From Symbiodinium kawagutii (lineage: Eukaryota > Sar > Dinophyceae > Suessiales > Symbiodiniaceae): DNA of 64,000 nucleotides. Of this stretch, positions 9,886 through 21,318 are shown in pieces. The position numbers were made by a program, and so were the translations under genes. The DNA lies in the NCBI GenBank assembly GCA_009767595.1, contig VSDK01027711.1, positions 241,807 through 305,806 on the forward strand, written 5' to 3'. Numbering within the stretch: the stretch's first letter is position 1; every line of letters begins with the position of its first letter. Below the pieces are notes generated by a model. The model saw only the letters and a list, made by a program, of their open reading frames with translations, ran no database searches and had not been told where the DNA came from.

Positions 9886-11478
9886 AGGAGCCAGGAATCA
9901 CTCAACGTGCACTTTGCAGGGGGTTCATTTAGGTTCATTTATGCTGGTTTTCTTAGAATATATATCATGTATATACATATATATATATATACACGTGTGT
10001 TCATTTATGTTCATTAAGCTGGTTATGATAGGTTCAATAGTAGGGGATAATGAAATATGGTGGTTTTCTTAGAATTGGGACCCCAAAGTTATGGATGGCT
10101 TATTGCTAACAATGATTAATATGATTTGGGGGAACCCAATCTTAAGAGACCACGATATGTACGTGACATGTGCACGTCACATTCATGTGAATGTATATTG
10201 GCACGTGTATTTGTATGTATATATCAGATGCACATCGTGTGCAAAGATATGTTGCCATTATGATATTGTGGATTGGTATGTTTGCCTGAACATATGTATA
10301 CATATAACATACATATTTTTTGCATCTATGTGTTTTGTTCATGTTGAATGCAGAGTCATAGCCAGCGAACAATGTTTTGTGGATAATACCTACTCAGAAA
10401 CGGGCCAGTAGGCATCAACTTAGCAAAGTTGGATGGGAGCTTTGTGATGAAGCAATCAAGTTGCCATTTGGTTTTGTCAGAATCGAATCTGATGTACGTA
10501 TACCTTGAGATTTGCCGCTTGTCGTAGAGGCTCCCGTTTTCACTGAGACTACGGGTTGCACAAAATCCTGACATCGCTTGTCGCGGCGATACTGAGACTT
10601 GTCAAACGACCGAATTCGCAAGCATCCAGGCGCTGCTTAAGAGTGATGACGCCAGAGACATGATTTCGCTCAAACGTTGACACTGCAGGGGGAACGAGTG
10701 GGATGAAGCCTGGAAGGGCAGAAGGACCACAAGCCACTAGCTACGCTGAGTTTTCTTCGTCGCTCCGCAAGATCACCAGATGCGTGGCATGAAGTGGTCA
10801 GGCGGCCTGATATCATTCATGGTATCCTCTTACTTGCACCATCAGCTATAGATGGTTGGCTGCTTCTTAACAAATCCTTATAATTGTTGCTTACATATCC
10901 CGACACATCCCGACAAATCTAACAACCCGTTCCAAGTTGCTCATGCATGCGCTGATGTTTCACCCTACCGCTGTGGTTTGAAGTTCACCATCATGAGCAG
11001 CCTGCCACTCAAGTCACCATCGCAGGACCTACCCCGTTACCCCAGCGCCACCCTCAGCGAAGCCAGGGGCAGCTGTGAGCCCAACGCCATCCACTCGCCA
11101 TCCATCAGCAGTTGATATGGTTGGTGATATGGTTGGTGATATGATTTCATAGGATTGATAATAGTTGATAATGAGAATGGTCAAAATATTGGTTATATTA
11201 ATACAGGGTCAAAGTATCATTATGGTTTGATATTAATAGGATTGGTACTAGTTGATAATGATGATGGTCAAAATATTGGTTATAGTTGATATCTTTATCA
11301 TTATAGTTGACCATATCAATAATAGACAATAGTTGATATCATTCTCATTATCATTGATATGACTGGGTTATAGTAATAATAGTTGATACTGATAATACAA
11401 CCAACTATCATATTACTGGTAATAGTTGATACTGATAATAGCTGATAACGACTGGGTTATAATAATAGTTGATATCAG
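9886..11478. other. Non-coding stretch
   Basis: Contains a TATATACATATATATATA simple repeat (about 9957-9995), TGCACGT-rich DNA to 10350, and TTGATAATAGTTGATA low-complexity DNA from 11115. A more GC-balanced patch at 10930-11115 has open frames but no recognisable peptide. Confidence 0.45.
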
Positions 11479-11570
11479 CCCAGGTCATGGTGAACGCAGC
11501 TCTGGGCATGGGCGCCATCAGTTCGTCGGTGTCCACCTGCGCTGGCTCCGTGAACGTCCCCGCCAACTGC
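11479..11570 (+). CDS. Candidate exon, Cys-containing dinoflagellate-type repeat protein
   Basis: A GC-rich island of about 90 bp in AT-rich low-complexity DNA. The open frame starts after an AG acceptor (GATATCAG) and reads VMVNAALGMGAISSSVSTC then AGSVNVPANC, followed by GTGCCCTGG, where GTG could begin an intron. Ala/Ser/Val-rich peptides with regularly spaced Cys are, from memory, common in dinoflagellate gene models. The same style appears at 37892-37992. No start or stop codon is expected in an internal exon. Function unknown. Confidence 0.4.
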
Positions 11571-12283
11571 GTGCCCTGGCGCTGCGCAACAGGTGGGGGT
11601 TAGCTAAGGCAGGTGGTGGGTGGATGAATGGTGGTTGAATGATCAATGATGAATGGCTATTCACTGGTGAATGATTATAGATGAATGATCAATAACATCA
11701 TTAACCAGTGAATAGCCACTGGTTAAGCATTGATCAGCTTTTGATGGTTGATGGTTAAGTGATTGTTGTTGATTAATGGTAATTTCCTGGTCAATTGATG
11801 GTTGTGAATGGTCCATTGACGGTTATGAATGTTCAATGGATGTTAGTTTAATAGCCGACAAACTGTGTTGGCCATTTACAATTGATGGGATGGGATGAGA
11901 TATCTCAATGGTTGTTGAAGGACGATGATTGTGAATGGCCAACCATTGACAGCAATAGTGTGAAGAACGGTGATTGACATTGGCAAATTGATGGCTGATG
12001 ATAAAGGCAAATTGATGATTGATGATGGTATTTTGTTGGACCATCAAACCACGTTCATCGATGATCTCGGATGGTATGGTAATCGGCAAGACCAATAATC
12101 TTGGTTAGTCGTGAATACCGTGAATGGTGATGGAACATGACAATTACATGATTATTAATGGGAGATACCTATCAATCAACCCATATAACATATGAGATAG
12201 TGAATCACCAGCTATTGAGCTGGTTAAACTCTACCATTTGTATTGGGGTACATATTGGTGGCAAAGGCCAAGGGTCAACATCA
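11571..12283. other. Non-coding stretch
   Basis: Low-complexity TGATGGTTGATGG and GGTCAATTGATGG motifs. No gene was seen. Confidence 0.45.
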
Positions 12284-12394
12284 ATATGGGTGTTTCTCAA
12301 AACAGGGGTACCCCCCAATCATCCTTTATTAGTTATTTATAGTACTAAACTGGCCATTTTTTGGGCTCCCCATTTTGAGAAACCCCCATATATG
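12284..12394. repeat. Family A short inverted-repeat element, copy 3
   Basis: Starts GGGTGTTTCTCAAAACAGGGG and ends GGCTCCCCATTTTGAGAAAC. The inner ATCATCCTTTATTAGTTATTTATAGTA segment is shared with the copy at 40193. Confidence 0.75.
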
Positions 12395-13000
12395 GTTGAT
12401 CACTATGGATTTGTCATGAACAGTGATCATCAACCCTCTGGGAGTCCCCAACCTGGAAACTACAAATCACCATGGGTAGATCATTGGTGGATGTTCCACT
12501 CCAGGTAATTTACCAGAGTGTGCCCATTCATGATCATTATCCAGCATCATTAATCATACTCATTAGCCATATTGGTAAACCATTAATGATTAACCTTTTG
12601 ATGCCCCACTATTAATCATTAACTGGCTTGCTGTTTTATAGACCCCCACCCTGTTTCATAGACCCCATCTTGTTTTGTGGACCCCCCCCACCTTGTTTTT
12701 CAGATCCCCCACCATTTGACCTAGGTTATCATCCATTAGCCTTCCCAATCCCTACTATTAACCCTACTATCTTGATTAAATGCTAACCATCATCAATAAC
12801 CATTTTATCTTGATCCTACCATTAACCCTACTATTAGTAACCATCAGTGGGGTTAAATCCTACCCTTTTATTAACCCTACTATTAACCACAAATGGTCGG
12901 TGTAATACATTAATTTTCCTACTGTTAAGCATGCAATCAAGGTTGTCATTTTATTGACCCTACTATTAACCATCAATGCTCATCATTCCCCATCTTCAAG

Positions 13001-13078
13001 GGAGAATGGTGTCCCGACTGCACCCAGGCCGCCAACGTCAACGCCTTCATTGGAGACTTGGGCAGAACGACACAGCTG
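13001..13078 (+). CDS. Candidate exon with a WCPDC thioredoxin-like active site
   Basis: The sequence CTTCAAG is followed by a 26-codon GC-rich open frame reading GEWCPDCTQAANVNAFIGDL and then GRTTQL, ending before a possible GTGATC donor. Trp-Cys-Pro-Asp-Cys is the active-site motif typical of the TRP14/TXNDC17 branch of thioredoxin-fold proteins, which reduce disulfides in the cytosol. The length fits one internal exon. The rest of the gene was not found, and the residues after the motif do not obviously match the family. The assignment is therefore a suggestion. The island is immediately followed by a tandem repeat. Confidence 0.35.
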
Positions 13079-13083
13079 GTGAT

Positions 13084-13250
13084 CTAGGGAGCACCATGGG
13101 GAAACCATGGGAAACCCTGGGGAAAACCATGGGAAACCCAAGGAAAACCATAGGAAAACCATGGGAAACCATAGGAAAACCATGGGGAAACCATAGGAAA
13201 ACCATGGGAAAACCATGGGAAAACCATGGGAAGCCATGGAACATCATCAT
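13084..13250. repeat. Tandem repeat of AAACCATGGG / AAACCATAGG units
   Basis: Ten or more imperfect units of 13-17 bp, each with CCATGGGGAAA, CCATGGGAAAA or CCATAGGAAAA. The reverse complement of this motif forms a similar array at about 51525-51610. Open frames through it (Gly-Lys-Pro-Trp, Met-Gly-Asn) are artefacts. Confidence 0.85.
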
Positions 13251-14100
13251 ATTTTGTAGAGAAACCCGGGTAAAACAGCGGTTTTTCCATGGGAGATTTT
13301 CCGTTTGCTATGTTGCCGGATGGAAACAATGGTGAATGATGGTTGATTGGATGAAGGATTGTTGTGAATGATGATTAGTTCATTCAATAGTTATGATGGA
13401 TAACGATGATCGCAGCATTTTTTTTCACTTTCTGAGGGTCAAAGGATTGTGAATGATGGTTCATGGGCCTTCATGAGGGTTCATGTTGGTGTGTTCGGCT
13501 GTTGCATTTGAGCTTCTAACTCAACACACCCCAACCCTGAAAACTTGAGAGGTCTAATAGCCTAATCCCATCTAAACCCTACACTCTAAACTCTAGAACC
13601 TCTCAACGCCAAAACCCTAAAGCATGAAGCACGGTTTATAGCCATTGTTTTTGCAATTTCTCTGAACCAGTTGACCTTGCACAGGATCACTACCTTATTT
13701 TGGGGGTGCCAGGAGCCATTGAGCCCTACTTCTCCATGAAACCATGATCATGCATGAACGAAAAGTTCATGGAAAATGCATTAGAAAGGTGGTTCATGAT
13801 TATGAGGGTGCTCCATGAACCATTAGCGATCAGCTAATGATCCTGAAAATCAATTTCCATTCAGCAAGGCCAAAAGATGCCAAAAGTAAGTCTAAACCAT
13901 CCCTGTATGATGAAACTTCCCCATCTGCCTTTGTTTGGTGGGCTTACGGTCATGTTTTCCAACACTCCAAAAGTATGAGGCTTTCCCCCAGTCATCAGAA
14001 GTTGAGTTATAGCCTTGCATACCTGTTGCCTAGTCATTACAGGTCGAGAGATAATCCGACAGCAATGGTAGAAATGGCCCCAAGTTCCCTGCCCCCAGCA
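13251..14100. other. Non-coding stretch
   Basis: Ordinary to AT-rich DNA. A short block at 13555-13625 contains several degenerate AACCCTA / CTAAACC motifs. No gene was seen. Confidence 0.4.
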
Positions 14101-14238
14101 GTTATAAGTTGGGTTATAACCTCCATAACTGGTAGTTAACCCTAGTTAAACTAGTTATGACCATGAGTTGGTTATGACCCACTAGTTAAGCTAGTTACAA
14201 ACCAACAGCTCTAAGTGGTTGGGGGCCCACCTTGTAAC
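14101..14238. repeat. Family C inverted-repeat element, copy 1
   Basis: Contains TAACCTCCATAACTGGTAGTTAACCC and TTAGCTAGTT-type segments and ends with GGGGGCCCACCTTGTAA, the family C right end. The left end is degenerate. Confidence 0.5.
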
Positions 14239-15561
14239 GGTCGCTCTTCCTGAGGCAACGTGATTGTACTTTTCGGGACGTCCCTGGCGGCCGACTTGAG
14301 TTGTCCGCTGGCCCCCCTTCCGGCGGGGAGCCCTGAGAAGTGGATGGAGCGGCTGAAATTTGGTCCTCCACAATCTCTGGTACACTGCCCTTTTGGGCTA
14401 AACAAAACACCTTTGGGTGGGATCAGTTCAGCCAGCTGACTAAACTGTTGCAAGCATGATAAGCCCATGATATATCCAGCTATTTAAGACAAGTTATGAG
14501 CTCGCCAGTTGCATGAAAAACCCATTGCACCTGTGAGTGAACAGTTCCAGCCACTCCAACAGGATCAGTCATCAGTACCAGATTCGATCAGAATCCCAGG
14601 ATGATGCAATTCCGCTCACGCCTTGATGGCGCACGTAGTTCCGTTGCGGAACTCATGGATTAGCTTCACCGTTTGATCACTATGAGGAAACTCTTGGGCT
14701 TGTTGAGTGAGGGTAGGATGAAGCTGATACTGAAACCTAATATCTCTCTTTGTTGATCACTATGAGTTTACAGCTGGCTACTTGTTGAATGATGATAAGG
14801 TTGGAGATATGGCCATTATTGTGATATGTAAGCCCATCTTTGGGATCAACTCTATGGCGAGTCAGATTCTCCATTTCCCCTCGTGCTGGGGGATTATTCA
14901 TGTGGATCTCCCATCAATTCATGTTTTTTCATTTATTTGGCGAGCTGGGGCAAGGCTTTAGCCATCAATTTCATGGTGGATAATAACCAAACAACCTATA
15001 GTGAGGGAACCAGGGGTACAGGGTTTTGACCCAAAGCCATTTTTCATTAAGTTAGAAACCATGAAGTAGCATTGCCTCTAAACCAAGCACTGAAGTTGCA
15101 CAAGGTTTTTTGACATGTCTCACGGGTGAATGACTTGGAAATGGGATGCTCACAAGTGTTGACTATGATCAGCCATCATCAAGCATCATTAAGCATGTTT
15201 CCTGATTAAACCACAATTCACCGCCATTCACGACTACCAACCAGCACTAATCTTGACCACTACAGCCTGTTCCGCGTCGTTGACCACATGGCAATGAATC
15301 ATAATAGGAGCGCAGATCATTTCCCAATCGATTTCCATGGCTGCACATAATATGTAGGTGTGCATGAAGGATTTGTACTCTCAAATATCCGAACATGGTC
15401 ATCATCAGCAGAGAAACTATCATTTTGCAGGGCACGCCGTTTATAAAGCCCACTTGGAATAGAAACCTATGCAACCTGTTGTGCATGCCCTGCACCAGTT
15501 ATCTTGGATTGTGAAGGAAAACTCAGTGTCACCGGGATTGCCCTGAGTGGGGTGAGCAACA
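14239..15561. other. Non-coding stretch with a family D remnant
   Basis: A GC-rich patch at 14260-14390 has open minus-strand frames but no recognised peptide. A family D copy lies at about 14940-15041, ending GGGTACAGGGTTTTGACCCA. The remainder is unremarkable. Confidence 0.4.
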
Positions 15562-15680
15562 AATGGTGGTTTCTCAAAATAGTTGTGACCCCTTAAATGA
15601 TCCAACATGAGTCATTCATGATAATAAGCCATCCATTTTGAGGGGTTCCCAATTTTGAGAAAACACCCAATCATAGTGGT
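15562..15680. repeat. Family A short inverted-repeat element, copy 4
   Basis: Starts AATGGTGGTTTCTCAAAATA and ends CCCAATTTTGAGAAAACACC. About 119 bp. Confidence 0.75.
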
Positions 15681-15982
15681 GTTTTATTCCTCAAGAGTTC
15701 AGCGTACGACTTGATGGATTATCATCGTGCCGTCAGTTGGCGCTTCACTTGCTCCAGCATTGGGATAGATGACCAGCCGTAAGGGTGCTTGCTGTACCAT
15801 CATGCCACCCAAGTGTCCAACTGGAACAGGAGAGTCGGGAAACATATACCAAAAATCAGATCAGTACAGTTTCCCTCTGGTTTATCTATGGTTTACCCAT
15901 GCATGGTTTACCCATGATTTTCCTGTGGTTTACGCATCAGGCTACTAGAAAATCATTACTGACCATGATCTACGATGCTCAA

Positions 15983-16072
15983 CTGATTGGTAGTTTTTAA
16001 CATTTTTTGATTTTCCCTACTAACAAATGGCTTCTTGGTTGACCAATCATGAAGGTTGAAACCAGCAACCAG
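15983..16072. repeat. Family B short inverted-repeat element, copy 3
   Basis: Left end CTGATTGGTAGTTTTTAAC, right end GGTTGAAACCAGCAACCAG. The middle TTTTCCCTACTAACAAATGG is shared with the copy at 62317. Confidence 0.7.
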
Positions 16073-16253
16073 TCAACCTGCATCAATGCCCAGCATCAAC
16101 TGTTGCATACCCTCAACCATTGCATAACCGCTCGTGAACAGCATTCATGGACCATTGCAAGTCATTGTTATCCGTTATCCTATTACCAACCATATGTTGA
16201 TCAATAGTATCAATGCTATCGGCCAACTAAGTTTTACTACAGAATCAACTCTA

Positions 16254-16366
16254 CCATATGGTGGTTTCTCAAAATATATTAGCCTCAACAAATGGTTGGG
16301 TCGGTTTAATACTGTAGGTGATTATGGGATGATTTGAGGGCACCCCTGATTTGAGAAACACCGTGT
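16254..16366. repeat. Family A short inverted-repeat element, copy 5
   Basis: Starts ATATGGTGGTTTCTCAAAAT and ends CCCCTGATTTGAGAAACACC. Confidence 0.75.
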
Positions 16367-16500
16367 GAATCATGGTTATTGCAAACCACTACTCACATCA
16401 ACTTACACTGACCGTACGCTGTTCCAGCTCCAGGATCGCGTGGATGCACGCATCGAGGAATTGAAGCGTGGGAGCTCAGAAAAATGTCAAGTAATGGTAC

Positions 16501-16635
16501 CTACAAGGTGGGCCTCGTTCACCAGCGGCCCTAGCCGTTGGGTTGCAACTAGGGTAACTACCAGTTGTGGTAGATATAACTATAGTTAGATGGCCTTATA
16601 AACCAAGTTAGAATCAGGGGGGGCCACCTTGTAGG
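16501..16635. repeat. Family C inverted-repeat element, copy 2
   Basis: The best-preserved short copy. It starts CTACAAGGTGGGCC and ends GGGCCACCTTGTAG, giving 14-bp inverted-repeat ends. The middle contains TAACTAGGGTAACTACCAGT and GGTAGATATAACTATAGTT. Confidence 0.7.
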
Positions 16636-16808
16636 TTAGTGGCTTTATAAGGGATTATAGTGGTTGATAGATACTGGAGGATAACCCACCATTTCAGTGA
16701 TTAATAGAGTGGGTGGTGAAATGGTTGTAAGTAATGGATATGCCACGGTCAATGATCAATAGTCAATCGCTAGTAATGGTGAATAATTGAGGATAGTAAC
16801 CAACACCA

Positions 16809-16918
16809 ATGGTTAGAAACTACTACTTAGCGGTCAAATATTCTTTATTTTCTCAAACGTATGGGATGGTTGGCTGATCAACTCATATTTTTCATAGGGG
16901 TTGCAACCTCCAAACCAG
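16809..16918. repeat. Family B short inverted-repeat element, copy 4 (degenerate)
   Basis: Left end TGGTTAGAAACTACTACTTA is diverged. The right part AACTCATATTTTTCATAGGG and TTGCAACCTCCAAACCAG is recognisable. Confidence 0.5.
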
Positions 16919-17149
16919 TACTGGTACATAGACATCTTTGGTCAGAAGCATCTATGTTATGTATATATCCACAGATGTCAAGATTCGTATCATGTTGTGT
17001 GAGTATTGTTCTGCTCACATATTTTTTGAAATGGGTGAAGTGGCACTGTTCGCTTCTAATATAGAGTTGACACATGGTACTGTTGCTTATTAGCTGGTGA
17101 GCAGTGTGTCACTGGATAATATCAGCAGAAGCAGTAGGTGTGGTATGTG

Positions 17150-17290
17150 TGGTATGTGTGGTAGTTGTAGTGGGTCTACTAAACAATAACAATAGTAGCA
17201 GTCGTAGTCGTAGTGGTAGTGGTAGTAGTAGTCGTAGTTGTGGCGGTAGTGGTAGTGGTAGTGGTAGTGGTAGTGGTAGTTGTTTCTTTA
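17150..17290. repeat. GTGGTA / GTAGTC trinucleotide-like repeat
   Basis: A run of GTGGTATGT, GTAGTCGTAGT and GGTAGTGGTAGT units. It gives a Ser/Gly/Arg-rich open frame that is an artefact. Confidence 0.85.
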
Positions 17291-17530
17291 GTTTCCTTTA
17301 GGAATCAGCTATAACCCTAAATGCCACGCACATGATCCACATCCACATAAACGTGCATCTCTCTGTACACACAATGATCATATACAAACTATACATATAT
17401 CCATGTATGTTTATTTATTTAGACATATCCAAATTCTATCTTTCAATACATGGAGAAATAATTACCTTTTCCAACATACATCATATTGGCACATGTAGGT
17501 CATCTAGGTAAGGTCCATCGTTGCTTGCAG

Positions 17531-17576
17531 GGAAGCCCGGGATGATGCCCAACGAGAGGTGGGCAACCTGGGAAGT
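17531..17576 (+). CDS. Candidate short exon
   Basis: TGCTTGCAG is followed by a GC-rich segment reading EARDDAQREVGNLGSG. It is charged and helix-like, unlike the surrounding low-complexity DNA. A GT donor could lie at AACGAGAG|GTGGGC (about 17559) or just after 17575. Too short to assign. Function unknown. Confidence 0.25.
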
Positions 17577-17599
17577 GGTGGGGGGCCATGCGGCTGGTT

Positions 17600-17930
17600 G
17601 AGTCATGGCTGCGCTCAGGTGGTGAAAAATGGCGAGGGATGGTTGATGATTGATGGTGAATGATGGTGAGTAATGATGGTTAGTGGTGGTTAATGATGGA
17701 TGGTTAATAATGGATGGTTAATAGTGGATGGTTCATGATGGATGGTTGATGGTTATTGATGATTAATGGGCGTTGGTGGTTGATGGTTGCTGATTGATTA
17801 TGGGAACGATGAGTCAATGACGGATTAATGGGCTAATGATAGGTTAATGATGGGTTAATGATGGTTAGCAAGGCGGAATAATGGTTGATGATGGTTGATG
17901 GTGGATGGTGGATGATTGCTGAGATCTGGT
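17600..17930. repeat. ATGGTTGATGATGG low-complexity tract
   Basis: Dense degenerate repeats of ATGGTTGATG, ATGGATGGTTAAT and TAATGGGTTAATG, all of one polarity on the + strand. Confidence 0.7.
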
Positions 17931-18294
17931 GAATACTGAGAGTGACGGCTGCAACTGGAAGCACAAAGCCACCAGGCATCAGCCCCATGGGCCAAAGCAA
18001 ACATCCATTTTGAACATGATTGCCATAAGCATTTACGAACCGGGGCGAACTATCATGGATTTCCAATATTTTTTTCAACCAAGGCATATTCCCTTCACGG
18101 ATAGTCTTGACTGCGAGGACCACAGACTGTCTGCCTTTGCGTGCAGCTGGGGGCACACGACCGCCAGCTTGTGTCAACCAACATACAGTCCCGCTGGTGG
18201 TTTGAAACATTTTTTTAATCACCAATATGCACAGCAGTTTGGATTGGTCAACATATTTAGGCATGATTTATTCTAAAACACAATGTAAATTGGT

Positions 18295-18449
18295 TGTTGC
18301 TGGTGGTTAGAAATATTTAGGGAAGATCGGTTGAATGAATCTAATGAACAACATTAGATTGGTTTCACTGACATATTTCACAACTAAAAATGATTGGTAT
18401 TTAGTTGTGAAAAAATGATGGGTTTTACAGGGGTTGAAACCACCAACGA
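18295..18449. repeat. Family B element, copy 5 (longer variant)
   Basis: Left end TTGCTGGTGGTTAGAAATAT, right end CAGGGGTTGAAACCACCAAC. It is longer than usual (about 155 bp) because the loop holds extra inverted sequence (TTAGTTGTGAAAAAATG against CATATTTCACAACTAA). A lone left half occurs at about 18192. Confidence 0.55.
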
Positions 18450-18574
18450 ACCCTGGATTTTCGATCCCTTCGCATGGGACATGTTCCATGACCTGCTGAT
18501 GTTAGCAGGTCCTGGGTTCTCAGCGGCAGTGTCAATACCTCTCAGTGGTTGATCGTTGCAGTGGGCGTGTTTAA

Positions 18575-18777
18575 CTAGGTATAAGGTTGAGATATAACTA
18601 GGGTAACTACCAGTTGTGGTAGATATAACTAGCTTGTTAGTATAATCATGTATTACAGTGGGTTAAGTTCGCTAACTTGAGTTATAACTAGGGTAACTAC
18701 CAGTTATGGTAGTTATAACTAGCTTGTTAAATGGCTTATTAATCAGCTTATAATGTTTGGGGGGTCCACCTTGTAGA
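18575..18777. repeat. Family C element, copy 3, with internal duplication
   Basis: Contains two copies of TAACTAGGGTAACTACCAGT (about 18597 and 18693), each followed by TGGTAG(A/T)TATAACTAGC, and ends GGGGGTCCACCTTGTAG. Confidence 0.6.
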
Positions 18778-20091
18778 TATGCATCCCCAGTTTTTGAGTG
18801 GTACTGAACCATGCTTAGTTTGGGGTTATAATGCAACCGGCTCTAGAGTTTATGGCCACCATTCCCAGTTCACAGCACAGCTGTCGGAAAGCTTACCTCA
18901 AGGAATCACAGGAGACCAAGCATTTGAGGCATTGGTTGTTGGTACCCAGCCATTGCAAGAAACGCGAATCGCAATGTTTGACATGTTTGACTCTGAATCT
19001 TTTCGTTCATTCTGATCGATTTGTGATCCTTTTTATTACTGGTGAGTGACATTTACTCATCTTTTCATTCGTTAATTGGTAATGATTCGGGTTTTGACTA
19101 ATCCTGTCCCGATCGATGGGTACTTGTCAATTGTTTATATATTCATTTGAATGAATTATTTACTCACCATGAAGCTGTTGATGTCAATGATCGATATTTG
19201 CTAATCATTATTCACCACTTTCATCATTCACCCTAGCCATGACTGGCTTGTTGCTGTTGACCAACTTAATGCTCATTCGTGCCACTTTTCACTGACATTT
19301 AGCCATCATTCAACCCTCGTTTAACCATCATTTAGTAATCATTATCATGAATTAAGCCTCATTGAACCATCAACCATCATTTACCAGTGACTTATTGTTG
19401 ACCTATCAATGAACACATCAACCTGTTCCCACGCATTTCACCACTGCGCAAGGTGAACAAATGGCTTCGGTTGAACCATCAGGAGCAGCCGAGGGTAGGG
19501 TCCATGGAGAATGTAGTCCCTGGATGGGGCTGCAATAGAGTGGTGGATTACAGAAGTTAGGATTGAGAATGGTTAATTATCTATAATTATCAATGGTTGT
19601 TGACATATGGGTTATTCACCATATGCCAACCCCTGATTATGGATCTTTTCCAAGGAGATTTTGGTTCTTGACCATTCTTAGTCGAATACGAACCTTAGTA
19701 ATTGTCAATAACCACTCGTGGTGAACAACCAACTAGAATACCAGTAGTATTGACCAGTCTAGCATTCAATTCACTGGTATTGCCTATAGTACTAAAACAT
19801 TTTCATACTATGATTCTAGTATTATGCTGTATTATTGAAGATTCTAGTACTATGTCACTGGTGAATTATGACCAGTCTTGATAGTTGACCATTGACTTAG
19901 TAGTTTAACTTGATGATAACACTAATTAAACTACGCACCCTAATTGGTTGACGAACCATGGATTATCAACCAACTAGACTTTGATAATACCACTCGGGCA
20001 ACTACTAAGTCAATCACCCTAAGTACTAAGTTGACTGACCTGAGTTAATCACACCAACTACTTTAACCACTAGTTAATCATCAATTGATCA
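18778..20091. other. Non-coding stretch
   Basis: Low-complexity DNA (ATTCACCATC, CAACCATCATTTA and, from 19900, ACTAAGTTGAC / CTAGTTAATCA). Weak open frames at 18779-19049 are not convincing. Confidence 0.45.
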
Positions 20092-20101
20092 CTAGTTGAT
20101 C

Positions 20102-21308
20102 GGGTTGAGTATTTTCACTTCCCATTTTGGTACTTACCCTTCCCGTGGTACTTTTCCCTCCCGGTTTGGTACTTCCCCTTCCCAAGGTGGATTTTTCCTT
20201 CCCGCTGGTGGTTTTCCCCTTCCCGCTCTCGGTATTTTTGTTTCCCAATGTGGTTGTTCCCCTTCCCCGACAAACACATATTTCTCGCGGTTTATTTTTG
20301 TTCAGCTGGGCGTAATGAAGTCATGGGATGACATCGACGAGGCTAGAGCTGTCGTTTCCCAACCAGAGTCGCTAGAAATGCGGCAAAGAATGAGCAGGAA
20401 AGCGTAGAAGCCAAACTTTTTTCCCGACAGATTGTCATTTGTATATCGACATGGGTACAGATTGCAGCCAATGTCAACGAGCGGCAACTGTCACGAGGAA
20501 CGTGTGAAAATAGTTTTTGAAAAGGCATATGCCTGTTATTGGCAAACCAATTCATTATTTTATGACGGACTTGCACCGTCTAAAGATGAAGCATTGTGCG
20601 TGGTTGGTTAAGTACATGTATGTTGATGTATGTAATTGTGATGGAAAGCTGCAAACACCGAGACATAAAAATGTATTTGTACAAAAGAGAACCAACTACT
20701 CAGAAGTCGCCAGTGCAGCAAGACTTTGGCGAGGCGCGGAGCTGCACCGGTAAAGTCTTGCTGCAACGGCGACTTCTGAGTAGTTGGTTCTCTTTTGTAC
20801 AAATACATTTTTATGTCTCGGTGTTTGCAGCTTTCCATCAAAATTACATACACCAACATACATGTACTTAACCAAACACGCACAATGCTTCATTTTACAC
20901 GATGCAAGTCCGTCATAAAATAATGAATTGGTTTGCCAATAACAGGCATATGCCTTTTCAAAAACTATTTTCACACGTTCCTCGTGACAGTTGCCGCTCG
21001 TTGACATTGGCTGCAATCTGTACCCATGTCGATATACAAATGACAATCTGTCGGGAAAAAAGTTTGGCTTCTACGCTTTCCTGCTCATTCTTTGCCGCAT
21101 TTCTAGCGACTCTGGTTGGGAAACGAAAATCTGTTTTCGGGAAATGGAAATCCTTGCAGGCAACGGAAACACCAAAATGGGAAGCAACACAACCTTTCTG
21201 GGAATCCTAAGGCCGGCTGGACGGGAAGCGGAAATACCCCTCCAAATGGGAAGGTAGAGGGCACCGGGAAGGGAAAAAACTAATCTGGGAAAGGAAAAGC
21301 CGGAGCCC
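20102..21308. mobile_element. Foldback-type element with long inverted repeats
   Basis: A core palindrome spans 20353-21125. Left arm 20353-20727 and right arm 20752-21125 are reverse complements with only scattered mismatches, around a loop of about 24 nt. Outside the core, the left side carries repeated CTTCCC(N)TTTGGTAC blocks and the right side carries the complementary GGGAAG / CCAAAATGGGAAG blocks, so the inverted relation continues in degenerate form. The outermost ends GGGTTGAGTATTTTC and GAAAAGCCGGAGCCC match imperfectly as inverted repeats. The identical 10-mer CTAGTTGATC flanks both ends (20092-20101 and 21309-21318), a possible target duplication. That motif is common in the local background. 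There is no transposase; open frames in the arms are mirror images of one another. Confidence 0.65.
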
Positions 21309-21318
21309 CTAGTTGATC

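Noticed and set aside
13555-13625. AACCCTA-like words as an interstitial telomere
   Set aside because: The repeats are too degenerate and irregular to call a telomeric (CCCTAAA)n tract.
20096-21257. Mirror-image open frames in the foldback arms as genes
   Set aside because: The same peptides appear on both strands because the arms are reverse complements. No known domain is present.
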